The position numbers were made by a program, and so were the translations under genes. The notes beneath the pieces were generated by a model. It did no database searches. It was not told the origin of the DNA and saw only the letters and a program-made list of their open reading frames with translations. From contig NC_047068.1 of the NCBI RefSeq assembly GCF_902459465.1, positions 12,485,195 through 12,549,194 of the forward strand: a stretch of DNA of 64,000 nt, given 5' to 3'. Within the stretch, counting starts at the first letter, position 1, and every line of letters begins with the position of its first letter. Of this stretch, positions 32,480-46,500 are shown in pieces. Source of the stretch: Asterias rubens (Eukaryota > Echinodermata > Asteroidea > Forcipulatida > Asteriidae).

Positions 32480-33900
32480 TACGCTTTCTACTATCATTAT
32501 CTTCAAACAGTGTAAGTTTAATGTGAATCTGTGGACATTGTGTTCCCAAAATCCTTTAACCAAACAAAGACTTGTTTCAGAGTAAGTGAGCGAAACGGCA
32601 CATTGTAGAGCCAATATGGCTCGATGTAGTAATTGATTCACCATCATCATATAACCTTCTGATGATGTTATAATATTTGCACATCATATTGTACTTTGTA
32701 TATTAATATCTTAATAAAAAAATTATATTATACATTATGTACACTATGTACAATATCAACATAGGAGAAAAATATGGAGGACCATTTACGTTCAACTACA
32801 GCCCCTTTTTAAAATTATGAGTTTTGGTGTGGACCGAAATGTTCATTCCAATATTCCAATTTGGAGACTTGGTTTGGACCAAAATGTTTATTCCAATTTT
32901 GAAATTTGGTTTGGACCGAAACGTTCATTACATTTTCTGCTAGTCAAAATTTGGAAATTTGCGTTTGTTCACTTTCGGATCGCCTGTGTATGATGAAATG
33001 TAAAAATTCAAAATATCTGATGGCAGAAAATGAAAGTTTTGAAAAAAGACTGTATGTGGAAATAAATTCTGTTTTTACTCTACCAGATTTTTGGGAAAAT
33101 GGGTTGTCCACTTTTGTTCCTCAATAGAAAACCTGTATCAGATTTGTTTACTTCTACAGACCCATCAATAAACAAGCTTTGTGTTTGGAAACAAGAATAG
33201 ACCTTTATCATGGTGCGGCCATCTTGTTTTTAATCCAAATCAAATCAATTTAAGCAAACTGAGGCTGGAAGGGAAAATTGGTCTGGTTCCTTTTTGTACA
33301 TTAGCATCCCATTACTGATGTTGGATACAGGGAACATGACCAAGATGGTGGCAGCATGATAAAGGTCTATTAGCAACCTCGCTACCATGGGCAGCGCGCT
33401 GTATCACCCACTAGCTCTGCGTACTATCTCTTACCCCTGGGTGGGAAACTCCGATCTGTGTCTTTGATTGGCTATCATATTTGCGCAAAATATGAAACGC
33501 AGTGCGTCTTCAAAAAGCTCTATATGCCGAACCACGTGCGTATAAAGATGTACGTATTCACTTTTTTGTTATGCAACACTATTTGCCAAGTTTATGACTT
33601 ATCACAGTATGTATTCTACAATTTTCCACACAGCGCATCCAGCCTGTGCGCGAATAACGCCCAACACAGAACATATCAACCACAGGACTAATTGCAATAT
33701 CCAATATAGTTGGACATTTTAAAGTCACACTTCCAGGGGTTATGATCGAGCAAGGCATGCTGGTAAAATAATGGCGCGGCGAGATCAATCACCCCTGGGA
33801 ACGAGGTTGGTCTTTTAGCAGCTATGGTTACAGCTCAACTCTTGCTAATGGTGTTCAGGGCTTGAACTTGTGGGTGAAGACCCACAAGACTGCAGGGGCT
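32480..33900. other. Gene-free stretch
   Basis: Bases 32815-32935 repeat TTTGGTTTGGACCGAAATGTTCATTCC-like phrases (unit parts: TTGGTTTGGACC, AAATGTTCATT) three times; no gene seen. Confidence 0.45.
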
Positions 33901-33909
33901 TGTAGTATA

Positions 33910-34075
33910 GAAATATTGACTGCTTTGAGGGGCACAGTTAAAATTATAGGCCCAAGGTGATGTCAAAACCATGACTATGACCAATGCTAAGCTGAGGGCA
34001 TAGTCATTGTCTTGACATCACCGAGGGCCTATAATATTAACTGTTCCCAGATTATTAAGCAGTCAATATTTCTTT
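33910..34075. mobile_element. Hairpin element
   Basis: GAAATATTGACTGCTTTGAG and AGGTGATGTCAAAACCATGA mirror TCATTGTCTTGACATCACCG and TAAGCAGTCAATATTTC. Confidence 0.75.
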
Positions 34076-34447
34076 TATATACCGAATAAAGATAATAAAC
34101 CTTGGCTAATGGACACAGAACGCTAGTCGTACAAACAGTACGCACGAGCAACCTATTTGCGACTGTTATTTTCAGGGCCGGCCCAGTCGATTGCTATGCC
34201 CCAAGCATAGTCAACTATGACGCTAATTCCATGACTCCATTTTAACCAATCAGATTAGAGGATTCGCTAAATGAGGTATATAATTTGAAATATTTACTCG
34301 ACCCGAATCTATTTCACAATCCCAGATTCAAAATGATTTGATTAAGCACTCGGGGGAGATGTGTAAAGTGTACTTCGATACTTTTGACAGATAATCATCA
34401 CATTCACAGTAAATATTTTTTCAAAAAGATATTACTCAATGAGGTAT

Positions 34448-34453
34448 TTTATT
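34448..34453 (-). terminator. AATAAA polyadenylation signal of CCZ1
   Basis: AATAAA on the minus strand 58 bases after the CCZ1 stop codon; the best-placed signal downstream. Confidence 0.55.
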
Positions 34454-34510
34454 CAAATGAAAAACACAAGATCATCACCAGGCTTGTCCCATGGCACTTA
34501 ATTTGTTACC

Positions 34511-37500
34511 TTAGTCCAGGAAGAAGATGTTGGTAAAATGTGCAGCGCATAATCTCTTCACTTCCTCTGTAAAATGGGGGGAGGGGGCGCGGGAGAGAAA
34601 CAAAATGTTATTAGAGCTCATGCATAGGTATCAGTAAAGTCACAATTAAAGGCAGTGGACACTATTGGTAATTACTCAAAATAATTATTAGCATAAAACC
34701 TTACTTGGTAACGAGTAATGGGGAGAGGTTGATAGTATAAAACATTGTGAGAAACGGCTCCCTCTGAAGTGACCTAGTATTTGAGAAAGAAGTAATTTTC
34801 CACGAATTTGTTTTCAACACCTCAGAATCACACAACTTCGTGTGACAAGGGTGTTTTTTCTGTCATAGTGATCTCGAAGATGCGACGACCAATTCAGCTC
34901 AAATTTTCATAGGTTTGTTATTTTATGCATTCACAGGTTTGTTATTTTATTCATATGTTGAGATACACCAAGTGAAAAGACTGGTCTTTGACAATTACCA
35001 ATCATGTCCAGTTTCTTTAAAACTAAAATATAGTTTATAAGACAAAAATCTTCCTGCTAACCTTCAGCAACACCCTCACCACGCATACGCTTACACTATT
35101 GAACAATTAATGTGGTTATGTGTAAAGATTTCAGTTGTTACACTCCAAAATTTGTTCCTTAGAAACGAAACTATCAGTGCAGTTTCTAAGATTGCATATT
35201 CCTATCAGGAGTTATTCTTCCTGCGTGGACATAAATCCCTCCAGATTTCCGGCCATATCTCAAGAACATAACCACTAATGAAATGAAATTTGCACATGTC
35301 AGTTTTAATTGTATACATATTATATTTATTTTATTTTAAATCTTCGGACATAATTTTTTGTTGGCAGGGGCCGTCCAGGGTGAGGCAAAAGTTTTAAAAA
35401 CTGTCATCACAAGCGATGTGCCCTCCCAGACCCCTCCAACAAAAAACATACATGTTTATAAAAATACAGAAAATAAAAGTATGAATTTTAAAAATGTAGA
35501 TAATAATATATACATTTATATAGGATTACTACAATCAAACGGTTCCAAAAACCATAAGGAATACTCGGGGTTCCCACTCAGGATTCCCCATTTGCCACTA
35601 AGAATTTCCTGTTTCCAACCACAAAACATTTTTCCTGTTTTTTAAATTAAACTTGCAATTTTCTTTCAAAAGTTTTTTTAACGAAATGTAATATAGGGTA
35701 TTTGCTATTAATTTTGAGCACTTCTTCGATTTGAGTCCATGATCTATCATGTAACTGGTCCATCTCGCAATGGTTTCCAGGGAAACATTTCCACCACTAA
35801 AGAAATCCTGGGCAGAACCGTGTATACTTTGCCCTATTTGCTGGACAAATTATAAAACTGTTTTACTGTGTAATAATCCAGGATTGCTTCTAATATAAAC
35901 TCACCATTGATTTCTATAAGGTTTGCATTCTTTTGATTGATGACGACGTAGAATTCTCGCTGGTCAGATTTCTTTCCTACGACCCAACAGTCCGATATCG
36001 TCTTCATTAACGTTTCCCCATCCTCCTCAGACCTGCAATTTCAAACAATCAATTGCCACGGTTACCATGCAGCCTGTGAATGTGGAGCTGCTTTCCAAAC
36101 AGCTGTCCACATCATCAGTGACTGCATTAATCAAAGTTGCCCTGGCGAGCAGTCCCTAGAGGAGCTAAACAGTCCGGACACGCAATGGCTACTTGACACC
36201 AACGGCTACTCGACCCCAATTGTATCATCTAATCATAGCTTAATCTGAGACATACGCATACCATTCAGAGATCACTATGGTGACAAACTAATCTAAAAGG
36301 GTTGTGCCTAACACTGGTAAGATTGGAAATACACAGGTTCTTAGAGTATTGTTATTATTATTAACTATTTAGCCATTTAAATGATGCATCACAATACAAA
36401 AGTACTTCCAGATGGGCTAGGAGAAACAAATGCAAAGTAACAGTTGCGGTCTGTAGACATCTGGTTTTAATACATGTAGTAAAACAATTAGTAAAGTATA
36501 CATAACAATTTATGTACAAACAAAAATAGGAAAATGAACTATAAATAAAAATATGTTCATATACATCAAAGGTTAACAACTTAAATATAAAAAATAAAGC
36601 ATGGAATATGTGAGAGAAAGGAGAAAAAAGACAATTGAAGAACATCGTGGTGTGAAATTAAAACAAAATGCACACAGCATCTCAAGTTAGGAGTCTGAAA
36701 GAATCGATGAAACACACAAATATTTGGCATATAGCTTGAAAAGATGATCAAGTTATCAATAAAATAGTCAAAATCACTTAACAGGTAAATAAGCAACCAT
36801 ATTTGCAAGTACATAAAAACAAAATAAATCCATAAAAACAAGTATAAGTTAATAAGCGCTACACAATTGCCTAGAGCTGCTCACATTGGAACAGCCCCAT
36901 GTCCAGGAAATGAGCAGGGCCCGATGAAAAAAAATTTCAATTTAACTGAGTTGCTTAAGCAGAAAATTTTACTATAATAATTTTCTGCTAAGCAAATATG
37001 AGCAGGATACCAGTTCCAGATTGCACATGTGGAATGGTGTTTTGGCAAGTAAAGCATAATTTTGTTACAGAGATAAGCTTACCATCCAAAACACCAAATC
37101 ACATGCGCCAGTTGTGGCTAGTATCATGGACATATTTGCTCAGCAGAAAATTATTATAGTAAAATTGTCTGCTTAAGCAACTCAGTTAAATTGAAATTGG
37201 ACCAAGTTTATAAAGCAACACGCCATTTCCTAGGGCTGCTCACACTTGACAGCCTCATCATTAAGTTCAAAGCAACAAGCAGGGCCAAATTACATAGAGC
37301 TGCTTAAGCAACAAGTTTCTGCTAAGCGAATATGATGAGGATACTATTCACAGATTGCATATGTGGAATGGTGTTTTGGCTGGTAACTTTATTCTGGTAA
37401 GCATAATTTTAACTGTGCTTAGCTACTTTATGTGCTTAAGCAACTCTAAATTTCCCCTACCTTGTAAAATCTGCGTTTATGTCGCTGATGAGGCGTACCA

Positions 37501-40500
37501 TCTCTGGGCTGATGGTAGCGCTGGCCGTCTTGCGATTGTGTACAGTGGTTTTCTGGGCAAGATTCATCTGATTAAAGTAGACAAACTTGAAGTCTTGATT
37601 TGCATTACTGGGAAGAAACAAACAACATCATTAAGGCCTCTTTGAAACCTTGGTCTCTAAATAGAGCTCATAATTACAATTACAAAATGTAGTTATTATC
37701 TAGAAGCATAAACAGTAGGGGAGAATCTAAAAAGTGTGTGGTTTTAGGGGTACAGTACCATGTTCTCCTCAATTTTACTCAAAATATGAGACCGATTTGA
37801 GAGACCTTAGGGGTGATTAGCATCAAATTATAATGTGTCAAGTTATTAACCACAAGGTAAACTGACAGGGTAAATTTAGAATAATTTTGAGTTGAAAAGG
37901 TTACTGGAGCATAGTTTCAACCAATAGAACCCCGGTGCGTTAAGATGAAGTTCATTTGTTCAAATCCTGCTCTAGTTTTTTTGCTTTTGCTCAATCCCAC
38001 ATATCTTCTCCTATACTTCTCATAATTTTTGTTTAATATAGTGCTTTTTATGCCCAAAGGGCGTCTCAAAGGGCTTCCAACAGGTACCCATTTACCCCTG
38101 GCTGGAGAGAAGTAATTATATTATCTTGCTCAGGTACACAAGTGTCATGACCCGGACTCCAACCCACACTCTGCTGTACAGAAACACCAGAGCTTGAGTT
38201 TGGTGCTCTTATCTGCTCAGTCACGACACCCAATTACTCCTTACAAACCACCTTGTTCTTACCTGGTTCCCTTCCTATTTGCATACTGCTCACCAATGTC
38301 CGACGCTAGACTACTGAGTTGGGGACCGATGAAGGCATCAATGTTTTTATACCAATCTAAGGGCGGTATCGTTGACCCTAATATGAAAAACACAAAAACG
38401 AGAGTGCTTAAAAACCCAAAACTCCAAACAAGAAAACTACTGCAACAAAATCACACTAGGTAAATTTTAAATGATTACAGGTTAAACAAAGATAAAATAC
38501 TACAACAGGATTTGAACCAGCGACCTCTTGTCTAACGTGCCAACCTCTAACAACCTTGCAATCTATCGCTATGTTGACATGCTCCCTATTTTGTCAACAT
38601 CAGTTTTCCTTGTGGTTTATTATCTAAACTCTGAAATAAAGTGACCCCCTGGCTGCCGCTTCAAGGGTCATAAACTTAGTTATAATCCCCGCCCCGGCTA
38701 CATGGTAGTTTTAATGGACGATGACTTCTGGGTGGAATCCCCTAACTAAGATATTGACAAAATAGCGAGACCGCCAACATAGATAGCTAGACAGCTCATC
38801 AATTGGTGGAGCGCTGGCACGTTAAACCAGAGGTTGTTGGTTCCAATCCTGCTCTAGTAAATTTTTCTTTGATCAACCCTAAATAATTAGTCATTTGTGA
38901 TACAAATTTGTGTTTAAACCTCATTTTCTTTTTAAAAAGCCTTCCAAAAACTGGAGACCAAGTTTTGACTGTTATGATCAGTTTTTATAATAGCAAATAA
39001 GTGTTCTTACCATCTACCATTAAACACACAGTTGCGCTCAGGGCCTGTATAAAAAAAAAACACAAAACATTGCATGGTGAATTTATAAATCTGTATAGTT
39101 TTGCAGACTCTGTCAAAAGCTGAGAGAGAAATCCTTACTGGGCACAAACCTTTGAAATTTGTGCACTCAGCAGCCACTGCCAGAGACACTGGGGCAAACC
39201 CCTGCATCACATAGTAATAAGTGTAACTGGGTTATGTTACATGAGTTAACAGCTTTACATCCGATTCAAAGGACTAAGCAACAATGGTCTATAAGGACAC
39301 AATTGGATCAAGATGGAGACTAGAATCCACACTTTGCTAATCGGAAACACAAGAGCATGAGTCCAGTGCACTTGACCGCTCAGCCACGACACGCCAACAC
39401 ATCAACAAAAAACTTTCTGTATAATTATATTTTATATTTATTTAATTTCTTGGGTAGAAAAAATAAATAAATAATGCACATTAATTAGGTAAAAACATTA
39501 AATGAAACAGCTATTAAACAGCAATTTAAATACAGAGGAAGGAAAAAGAAACAGCTGGAGCCCGAAGGATTGCCTAAAAGAAACACAGTTCCTGTCTAGA
39601 GGCTCTCTTTTCCACCAGGTACGTAAGAATACAACAATAAATTGAAAAACAAAAATGTATAAATGTTTGTGTTTGTACAGAGGAAGGAAAAAGAAACAGC
39701 TCGAGCCCAAAGGATTGCCTAAAAGAAACACAGTTCCTGTCTAGAGGCTCTCTTTTCCACCAGGTACGTAAGAATACGACAATAAATTGAAAAAACAAAA
39801 ATGTATAAATGTTTGTGTTTGTACAGAGGAAGGAAAAAGAAACAGCTCGAGCCCGAAGGATTGCCTAAAAGAAACACAGATCCTGTTCAGGTGGCTCTCC
39901 TCTCCAGCTGGTCATAAAGAGCACAACAATAAATTTAAATATAAATTATAAAAATATATAATTTTTTTTTTAATACCGGTACTTATAAAAATACCTATAC
40001 AAGGGCATACAAGAAAGGTTAAAACCTAAATGAAAAATACCTTTAAATGGGATGATAAGGATATCATACACCAGGCATGTGAGTAACTATCCATGAAAAA
40101 AAAGAGGAAAAGAGAAAACTGGACATGCTGGACAAGAACAAACAGAGGAAAAAATACATTTCCTACACTTTTGTACACAGAAAGTGAAGAAAAAAAGAGG
40201 AAAGTCAAAACCCAAAAAGAGGAAATCAGCTGAAAAGAGGAAGTCTCACATGCCTGATATACACAGGGCCACACCACGCCAAGAACCTCATCAAATAGCT
40301 ATCATTTTAATGGATGTAAAACTTGCATTAGGAGAAACACCACGCCAAGAACCTCATCAAATAGCTATCATTTTAATGGATGTAAAACTTGCATCAGGAG
40401 AAACACCATGCCAAGAACCTTATCAAATAGCTATCATTTTAATGGATGTAAAACTTGCATCAGGAGAAACACCACGCCAAGAACCTCATCAAATAGCTAT

Positions 40501-43500
40501 CATTTTAATGGATGTAAAACTTGCATCAGGAGAAACACCACGCCAAGAACCTCATCAAATAGCTATCATTTTAATGGATGTAAAACTTGCATCAGGAGAA
40601 ACACCATGCCAAGAACCTCATCAAATAGCTATCATTTTAATGGATGTAAAACTTGCATCAGGAGAAACACCACGCCAAGAACCTCATCAAATAGCTATCA
40701 TTTTAATGGATGTAAAACTTGCATCAGGAGAAACACCACGCCAAGAACCTCATCAAATAGCTATCATTTTAATGGATGTAAAACTTGCATTAGGAGAAAC
40801 ACCACGCCAAGAACCTCATCAAATAGCTATCATTTTAATGGATGTAAAACTTGCATCAGGAGAAACACCACGCCAAGAACCTCATCAAATAGCTATCATT
40901 TTAATGGATGTAAAACTTGCATCAGGAGAAACACCACGCCAAGAACCTCATCAAATAGCTATCATTTTAATGGATGTAAAACTTGCATCAGGAGAAACAC
41001 CATGCCAAGAACCTCATCAAATAGCTATCATTTTAATGGATGTAAAACTTGCATCAGGAGAAACACCACGCCAAGAACCTCATCAAATAGCTATCATTTT
41101 AATGGATGTAAAACTTGCATCAGGAGAAACACCACGCCAAGAACCTCATCAAATAGCTATCATTTTAATGGATGTAAAACTTGCATCAGGAGAAACACCA
41201 CGCCAAGAACCTCATCAAATAGCTATCATTTTAATGGATGTAAAACTTGCATCAGGAGAAACACCACGCCAAGAACCTCATCAAATAGCTATCATTTTAA
41301 TGGATGTAAAACTTGCATCAGGAGAAACACCATGCCAAGAACCTCATCAAATAGCTATCATTTTAATGGATGTAAAACTTGCATCAGGAGAAACACCACG
41401 CCAAGAACCTCATCAAATAGCTATCATTTTAATGGATGTAAAACTTGCATCAGGAGAAACACCACGCCAAGAACCTCATCAAATAGCTATCATTTTAATG
41501 GATGTAAAACTTGCATCAGGAGAAACACCACGCCAAGAACCTCATCAAATAGCTATCATTTTAATGGATGTAAAACTTGCATCAGGAGAAACACCACGCC
41601 AAGAACCTCATCAAATAGCTATCATTTTAATGGATGTAAAACTTGCATCAGGAGAAACACCACGCCAAGAACCTCATCAAATAGCTATCATTTTAATGGA
41701 TGTAAAACTTGCATCAGGAGAAAGAATATTGATTTTGGTTTTACCCATTTATAATAGCTGTCTTTATCATATATATACGTACCCTATATACAACAAGGTG
41801 TAATTCCTCAACATGCGATCCGTTACTGACAAAGATTTTGGGCGGTCTGACCTGGCTGGAGGACTGCTGATCATTTGGATCCGTTGGCCCCGTCACAAAT
41901 CTGTCATCACGGAAAAAGAAAATACCATCGTCAGACCATCATTTATAATCCACTTAACAATAATAATATTGATGTATTCACTTATCTAACACAAACTCCA
42001 AAATAAACCTTGTCTGTAGAGTGCAAAACAAGACCAGCACTCCTTAAAAACTCAGGTTGATTTTAAGAACAGACATTTCATGAACCAGAAAACATTTGTT
42101 TTCTTGACCCGAATGGGATTTTGAAGGATTTGGGAAGGTTAGGATTAATAAGATTGAGTCCAAAATGCGACTACAGTTACGGCTACGGCTAGATGTCATT
42201 GTCATCATGAGTTGAGGTATAGGACGTCCTTAGCAACAGTTGGAGCTGTAGCTGTAGCCGCTAGTTTGGATACGGTCTGACTTACTTGCCAAAGTGAGTA
42301 CTTCCTAATGTCTGATTGGCCTTGATTGCAGATTCTTTAAGCTGGAAAATAAAATAAAAAAACAGAAGTTGATCAACTGTCTGACCATTCAATACCATCC
42401 AGTGAGGTTAAAAGCCCCATCACACCAAACTCATTTTTACACAAAAAACGTAGCTGAACATGCTTGAAATGTGTGTGAATGGAGTGGACACTTTGGTCTG
42501 ACCCATCCTTTAGAGTAAGAGATTATCTATGCCAGCCTGCAATATGATATCATGGAAGTGTCAAGGCCGAGCAGTTAAGATCCCCGAATTCAAACTCTGG
42601 TGTTTCGAATCCCCAGCCGTGACACTTGTGTCCTTAAGCAAGACACTTGACCATTGCTTCGTCCTTTGGTGGGACGTAAAGCCGCTGGTCCCATGTGTTG
42701 TGTAACGCATGTAAAAGAAACCAGTGCAATTATCGAAAAGAGAAGGGGTTCGCCCGGTTGTCCCTGGCTGTGGCTGCTTAATTATCTAGTGACGGCATAT
42801 ACACAGTAGATGTACACACATTTATTTTGGTTTAAAACACAACACATTGTTGATAGCATTATATGGCAGTACTGAAATAATTTGTTTACACACTTTTAAA
42901 ATCTTGATCAGGCAACTGTACACTGCTTGGTTTTGTGCCCACAGTCACTCCACCCAACACAGACCCTACGATTGAGAGGTTTCAAACGGTTGGTCTGCTC
43001 ACAGAAAAATACTTAGCAAGAGTAAAGGCCCGGTCACACAGGCCCCGATAACGCGAACGAAAACGAGAACAATACAATAACAATGCACGCCCTTGATTGG
43101 TTGAATTGTTCCACACAGAATACAGCCACACTAATTCAACCAATCGTGGGCGTGCATTTCTATCGTTCTCGTTTTCGTTCTCGTTATCGAGGCCTTTGTG
43201 ACCGGACCTTCAGAGGGATAATTGGAAACTGGTGTTATTTATATTATTTCATGCTCACCTCCGTGTCTAACGATGAAGGGAATAAACTAGTGGTTAGATA
43301 TTTATACAAAATCCTCATATCGTCCTGTTCAAGACCACTCCTGTAAAGAAAAGAAGAAAAAAAAAAACATTAACAGAAAATGAAGAACAAATCTTGCCAC
43401 AGACAGAACGTGAATTGTTTACTGAATAATAATTATACCAAGTTCAAAAATAATGCGTTATCAAAGAGCAAGTTCTGGTGATAATGTTTAACCAATTTGC

Positions 43501-46500
43501 AGTTCAAATCATGCTTGTATTGTCTATGTTTTTACTGGAACACGTCCGAGTCAATTGACTGCTCAAAATCTAGTTAGCCTGTGGCGGCAACAACTTAAAA
43601 GGCAGATAAAAATATGGTGTTTAGATTACTCGTAACTTTAGATTTCTGTCCCCCTATCATGGATTGGTCGAGTTGGTCTTTGAAAAGCGTTCTGTAACCA
43701 ATTGTTATAAAACGCGTATCGAAATTGCGTGGTTTTCTTTTTACCTCGTTGACTAACACGGTCCGCCATTTGACTCCCATAAATGGCCGAGTGTGTTAGT
43801 TCGCGATGTAAAAGGAAAACCGTGCAATTTTGAATGATACTTGTGTGGATCATTATATTCTACTTTTAAAACATCTTTCTAACCATATGCATTTCATAAC
43901 AAACAGTTTCAAACGCTTTTTATAGACCAACTCATCCGATCCAAAGCAACGTGTTCCTTTAACATAATAACACTCAAAGGGTTTGGGTGCTTTTTGTAGG
44001 ACACAAAACTCAAAAACTATTTTAGCATGTAAAACATATTTCCCAGTGTTGGTATTCAAATACCAGTACTAGTAAAATACGTTAATGATTTTTGTGCATT
44101 GTTGGAGTAATTTCTCAAAAACTACAGCACCTCAGTAAGTAATATTTTAAAGGAAGCTTTCTACTATCATTATCTTCAAACTGTGTAAGTTTAATAACAA
44201 TCTGTGGACATTTTGTTTTGTGTCCTACAAAAAGTCCCCAAACCCTTAAAGTAAGAGACTTACCAAACCAATTGGTCATTGTATAGGAAGGCTGTATACT
44301 TGATTTGACTGAAATAAACAAACAAACACAAAATACTTTACAATTTACAAGGTATTAAAGGCAGTGGACACTATTGGTAATTACTCAAAACAATAATTAG
44401 CATAAAACCTTACTTGGTAACGAGTAATGGGGAGAGGTTGATAGTATAAAACATTGTGAGAAACTGCTCCCTCTGAAGTCACGTAGTTTTTCGAGAAAGA
44501 AGTAATTTTCCACGAATTTGATTTCGTGACCTCAGATTTAGAAGTTGAGGTCTCGAAATCATGCATCAGAAAGCACACAACTTCAGGTGACAAGGGTGTT
44601 TTTTCTTTCATTATTATCTCGCAACTTCAATGACCGATTGAGCTCAAATTTTCACAGGTTTGTTATTTCATGCATATGTTGAGATACAGCAAGTGAGAAG
44701 ACCTGTCTTTGACAATTACCAATAGTGTCCAGTGTCTTTAAAAAAATGAAGGAACATGGCATACATGATCAATCCCGCCAAGGCCACTTTCATAGAACTG
44801 CTTCAGTACAAAAGGTAGCTAAGCAAAACAAAAATATGCTTATCAGAATAAGGTTACCGGCCAAAATGGCATGTCACATGTACCATCTGTGACAGGTTTC
44901 TAAGACTGGTATCACAAAAATTTGCTAAGATATTTCTGCGGAATTGAAGCTATTATACCGAACCAACTGACTCGGAGGTACCCTGTCAACTGATTACGTA
45001 GTTATTTTAATTCATTGAATTCCTTTCCTTATTATAAGTACCAAACTCTCAGAGTAACTTCAAATTCTGAAAAATAAATGCAGTTTGCTGAGTAGTTAAG
45101 GATGTGTCGTGCAGCTATCCTGCATTGGTAGCGCTCAACTCAAATAACTCAAATAAGAAGCGACAGCGGCAAGACATGTTCTAAATCTGTCATTCTTTCT
45201 GGTTTTTTTTTTGACCTACGTTTGATATCAACGGGTGAACAAATTAACAAAAAGAAAATTTACCTGAAAGAGGCCTCCACCAGGTTGATAAAACACTGCA
45301 TCCTCAAGTAGGTGTTCTTGTCAAGCGGGAGGAATAAGATGCCATTATGGATCTCAAGAATGTCACTGTGTCCAAGCCTCAATGTTGTCAGGTACTACAA
45401 GACAAACAAGGTAAGATGTACATAAGAAGGTTTGAGTTCTACACCATACAATTTGTTCAACAATGGTAATTTCTTAAAAAGGTCTATTTCATATAGATCC
45501 GGGCATGACATTTCGTACTTTGAGAAAAAGGAACATTTTAACGAGTACAAAGCTTGACCTATGTGTACACACTGTCGGCTGTAATAGACTTTTCAGGCTT
45601 TTTACATTGTTTGCCTGTTTTTTTCAAAGTGACACAAATTTTAATTAGACTGAAGTACTTGTAGTAAGAACTTGACACATTTGGCAACTGTCAAAGACAT
45701 GCACCAAATAGCAAACATGTCAAAATGTGGACTCAACGGGTCATCGAAGTTGCAAGAGAATAATGAACGGAAAAAACACTCTTGATGCACAAATGTGTGT
45801 GCTTTGAGATGCATAATAACAGGCTTCAGCAAAAGTATTACATTATTTAGTGGGTAACTACGTTCCCTCAGACGGAGCTGTTTCTCTCATTGTTTTATAC
45901 TATCAAAAGCTCTCCACTGCTCGTTACCAAGTAAGTTTTTATGCTAACAATTATTTTGAGTAATTGCTAATAGTGCCAAGTGCCTTTAAGAAAACATATT
46001 TAAGGTATCTGAAACGAAAAAATCCGCCCATACCCGACTGTAGAAGTGCTCTTGTCTGTGCTTCAACTGGTCGATGCCGTTATTCTCCATTATTGTTGTG
46101 AAAGACCCCATGAAAAGCTGCAGACAAAAGCACAAAGTTTAAAGAAATTTAGCCGTCACAAACTGCTTAAAAGTACAAAGTTTTAAGAAATTGAGCCGTT
46201 GCAAACTGCTTACCTGAAAGTAATGTGGTAAAAAAAAAAAAAAAAAAAAAACATTTTCCAATTATTATCTAGTATCATTAGTGTGTTCTGTGTTAATGTA
46301 AATCTTCATTTGCATGATACATGTACTTGGAATATTTTTTTAATGTGAAATGGAAATATAATGTTGTTGAATGACTGGGATTCGAACCCACACTCCGCTG
46401 CTGACAACACCAGAGCTTGGGTCCGATGAACAAGACCACTCAAATGAACTATACCACTCAACCACGACACGGCACAAACACAGTCAGAGAAAAATACGGC

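Noticed and set aside
36361-36841. Two minus-strand hydrophobic frames resembling membrane proteins
   Set aside because: They come from A-rich intron DNA of CCZ1 (T-rich on the minus strand codes for Phe/Leu/Ile); no family features. The same applies to 60437-60902.
39498-39798. Repeated frames of 74-77 residues
   Set aside because: Produced by the 145 bp tandem repeat in CCZ1 intron 10.
40273-41722. CRISPR-like array
   Set aside because: Units are contiguous with no unique spacers, and the DNA is eukaryotic.
40184-41803. Open frame of 539 codons (and an overlapping one of 448) on the plus strand
   Set aside because: Both are produced by a 66 bp minisatellite without stop codons, inside a CCZ1 intron. 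Unit differences are not biased toward silent changes, and the flanking residues are a lysine-rich translation of a purine tract.
46370-46475. tRNA gene on the minus strand
   Set aside because: Excellent B box but an overlong, irregular anticodon region and related copies elsewhere; a SINE.
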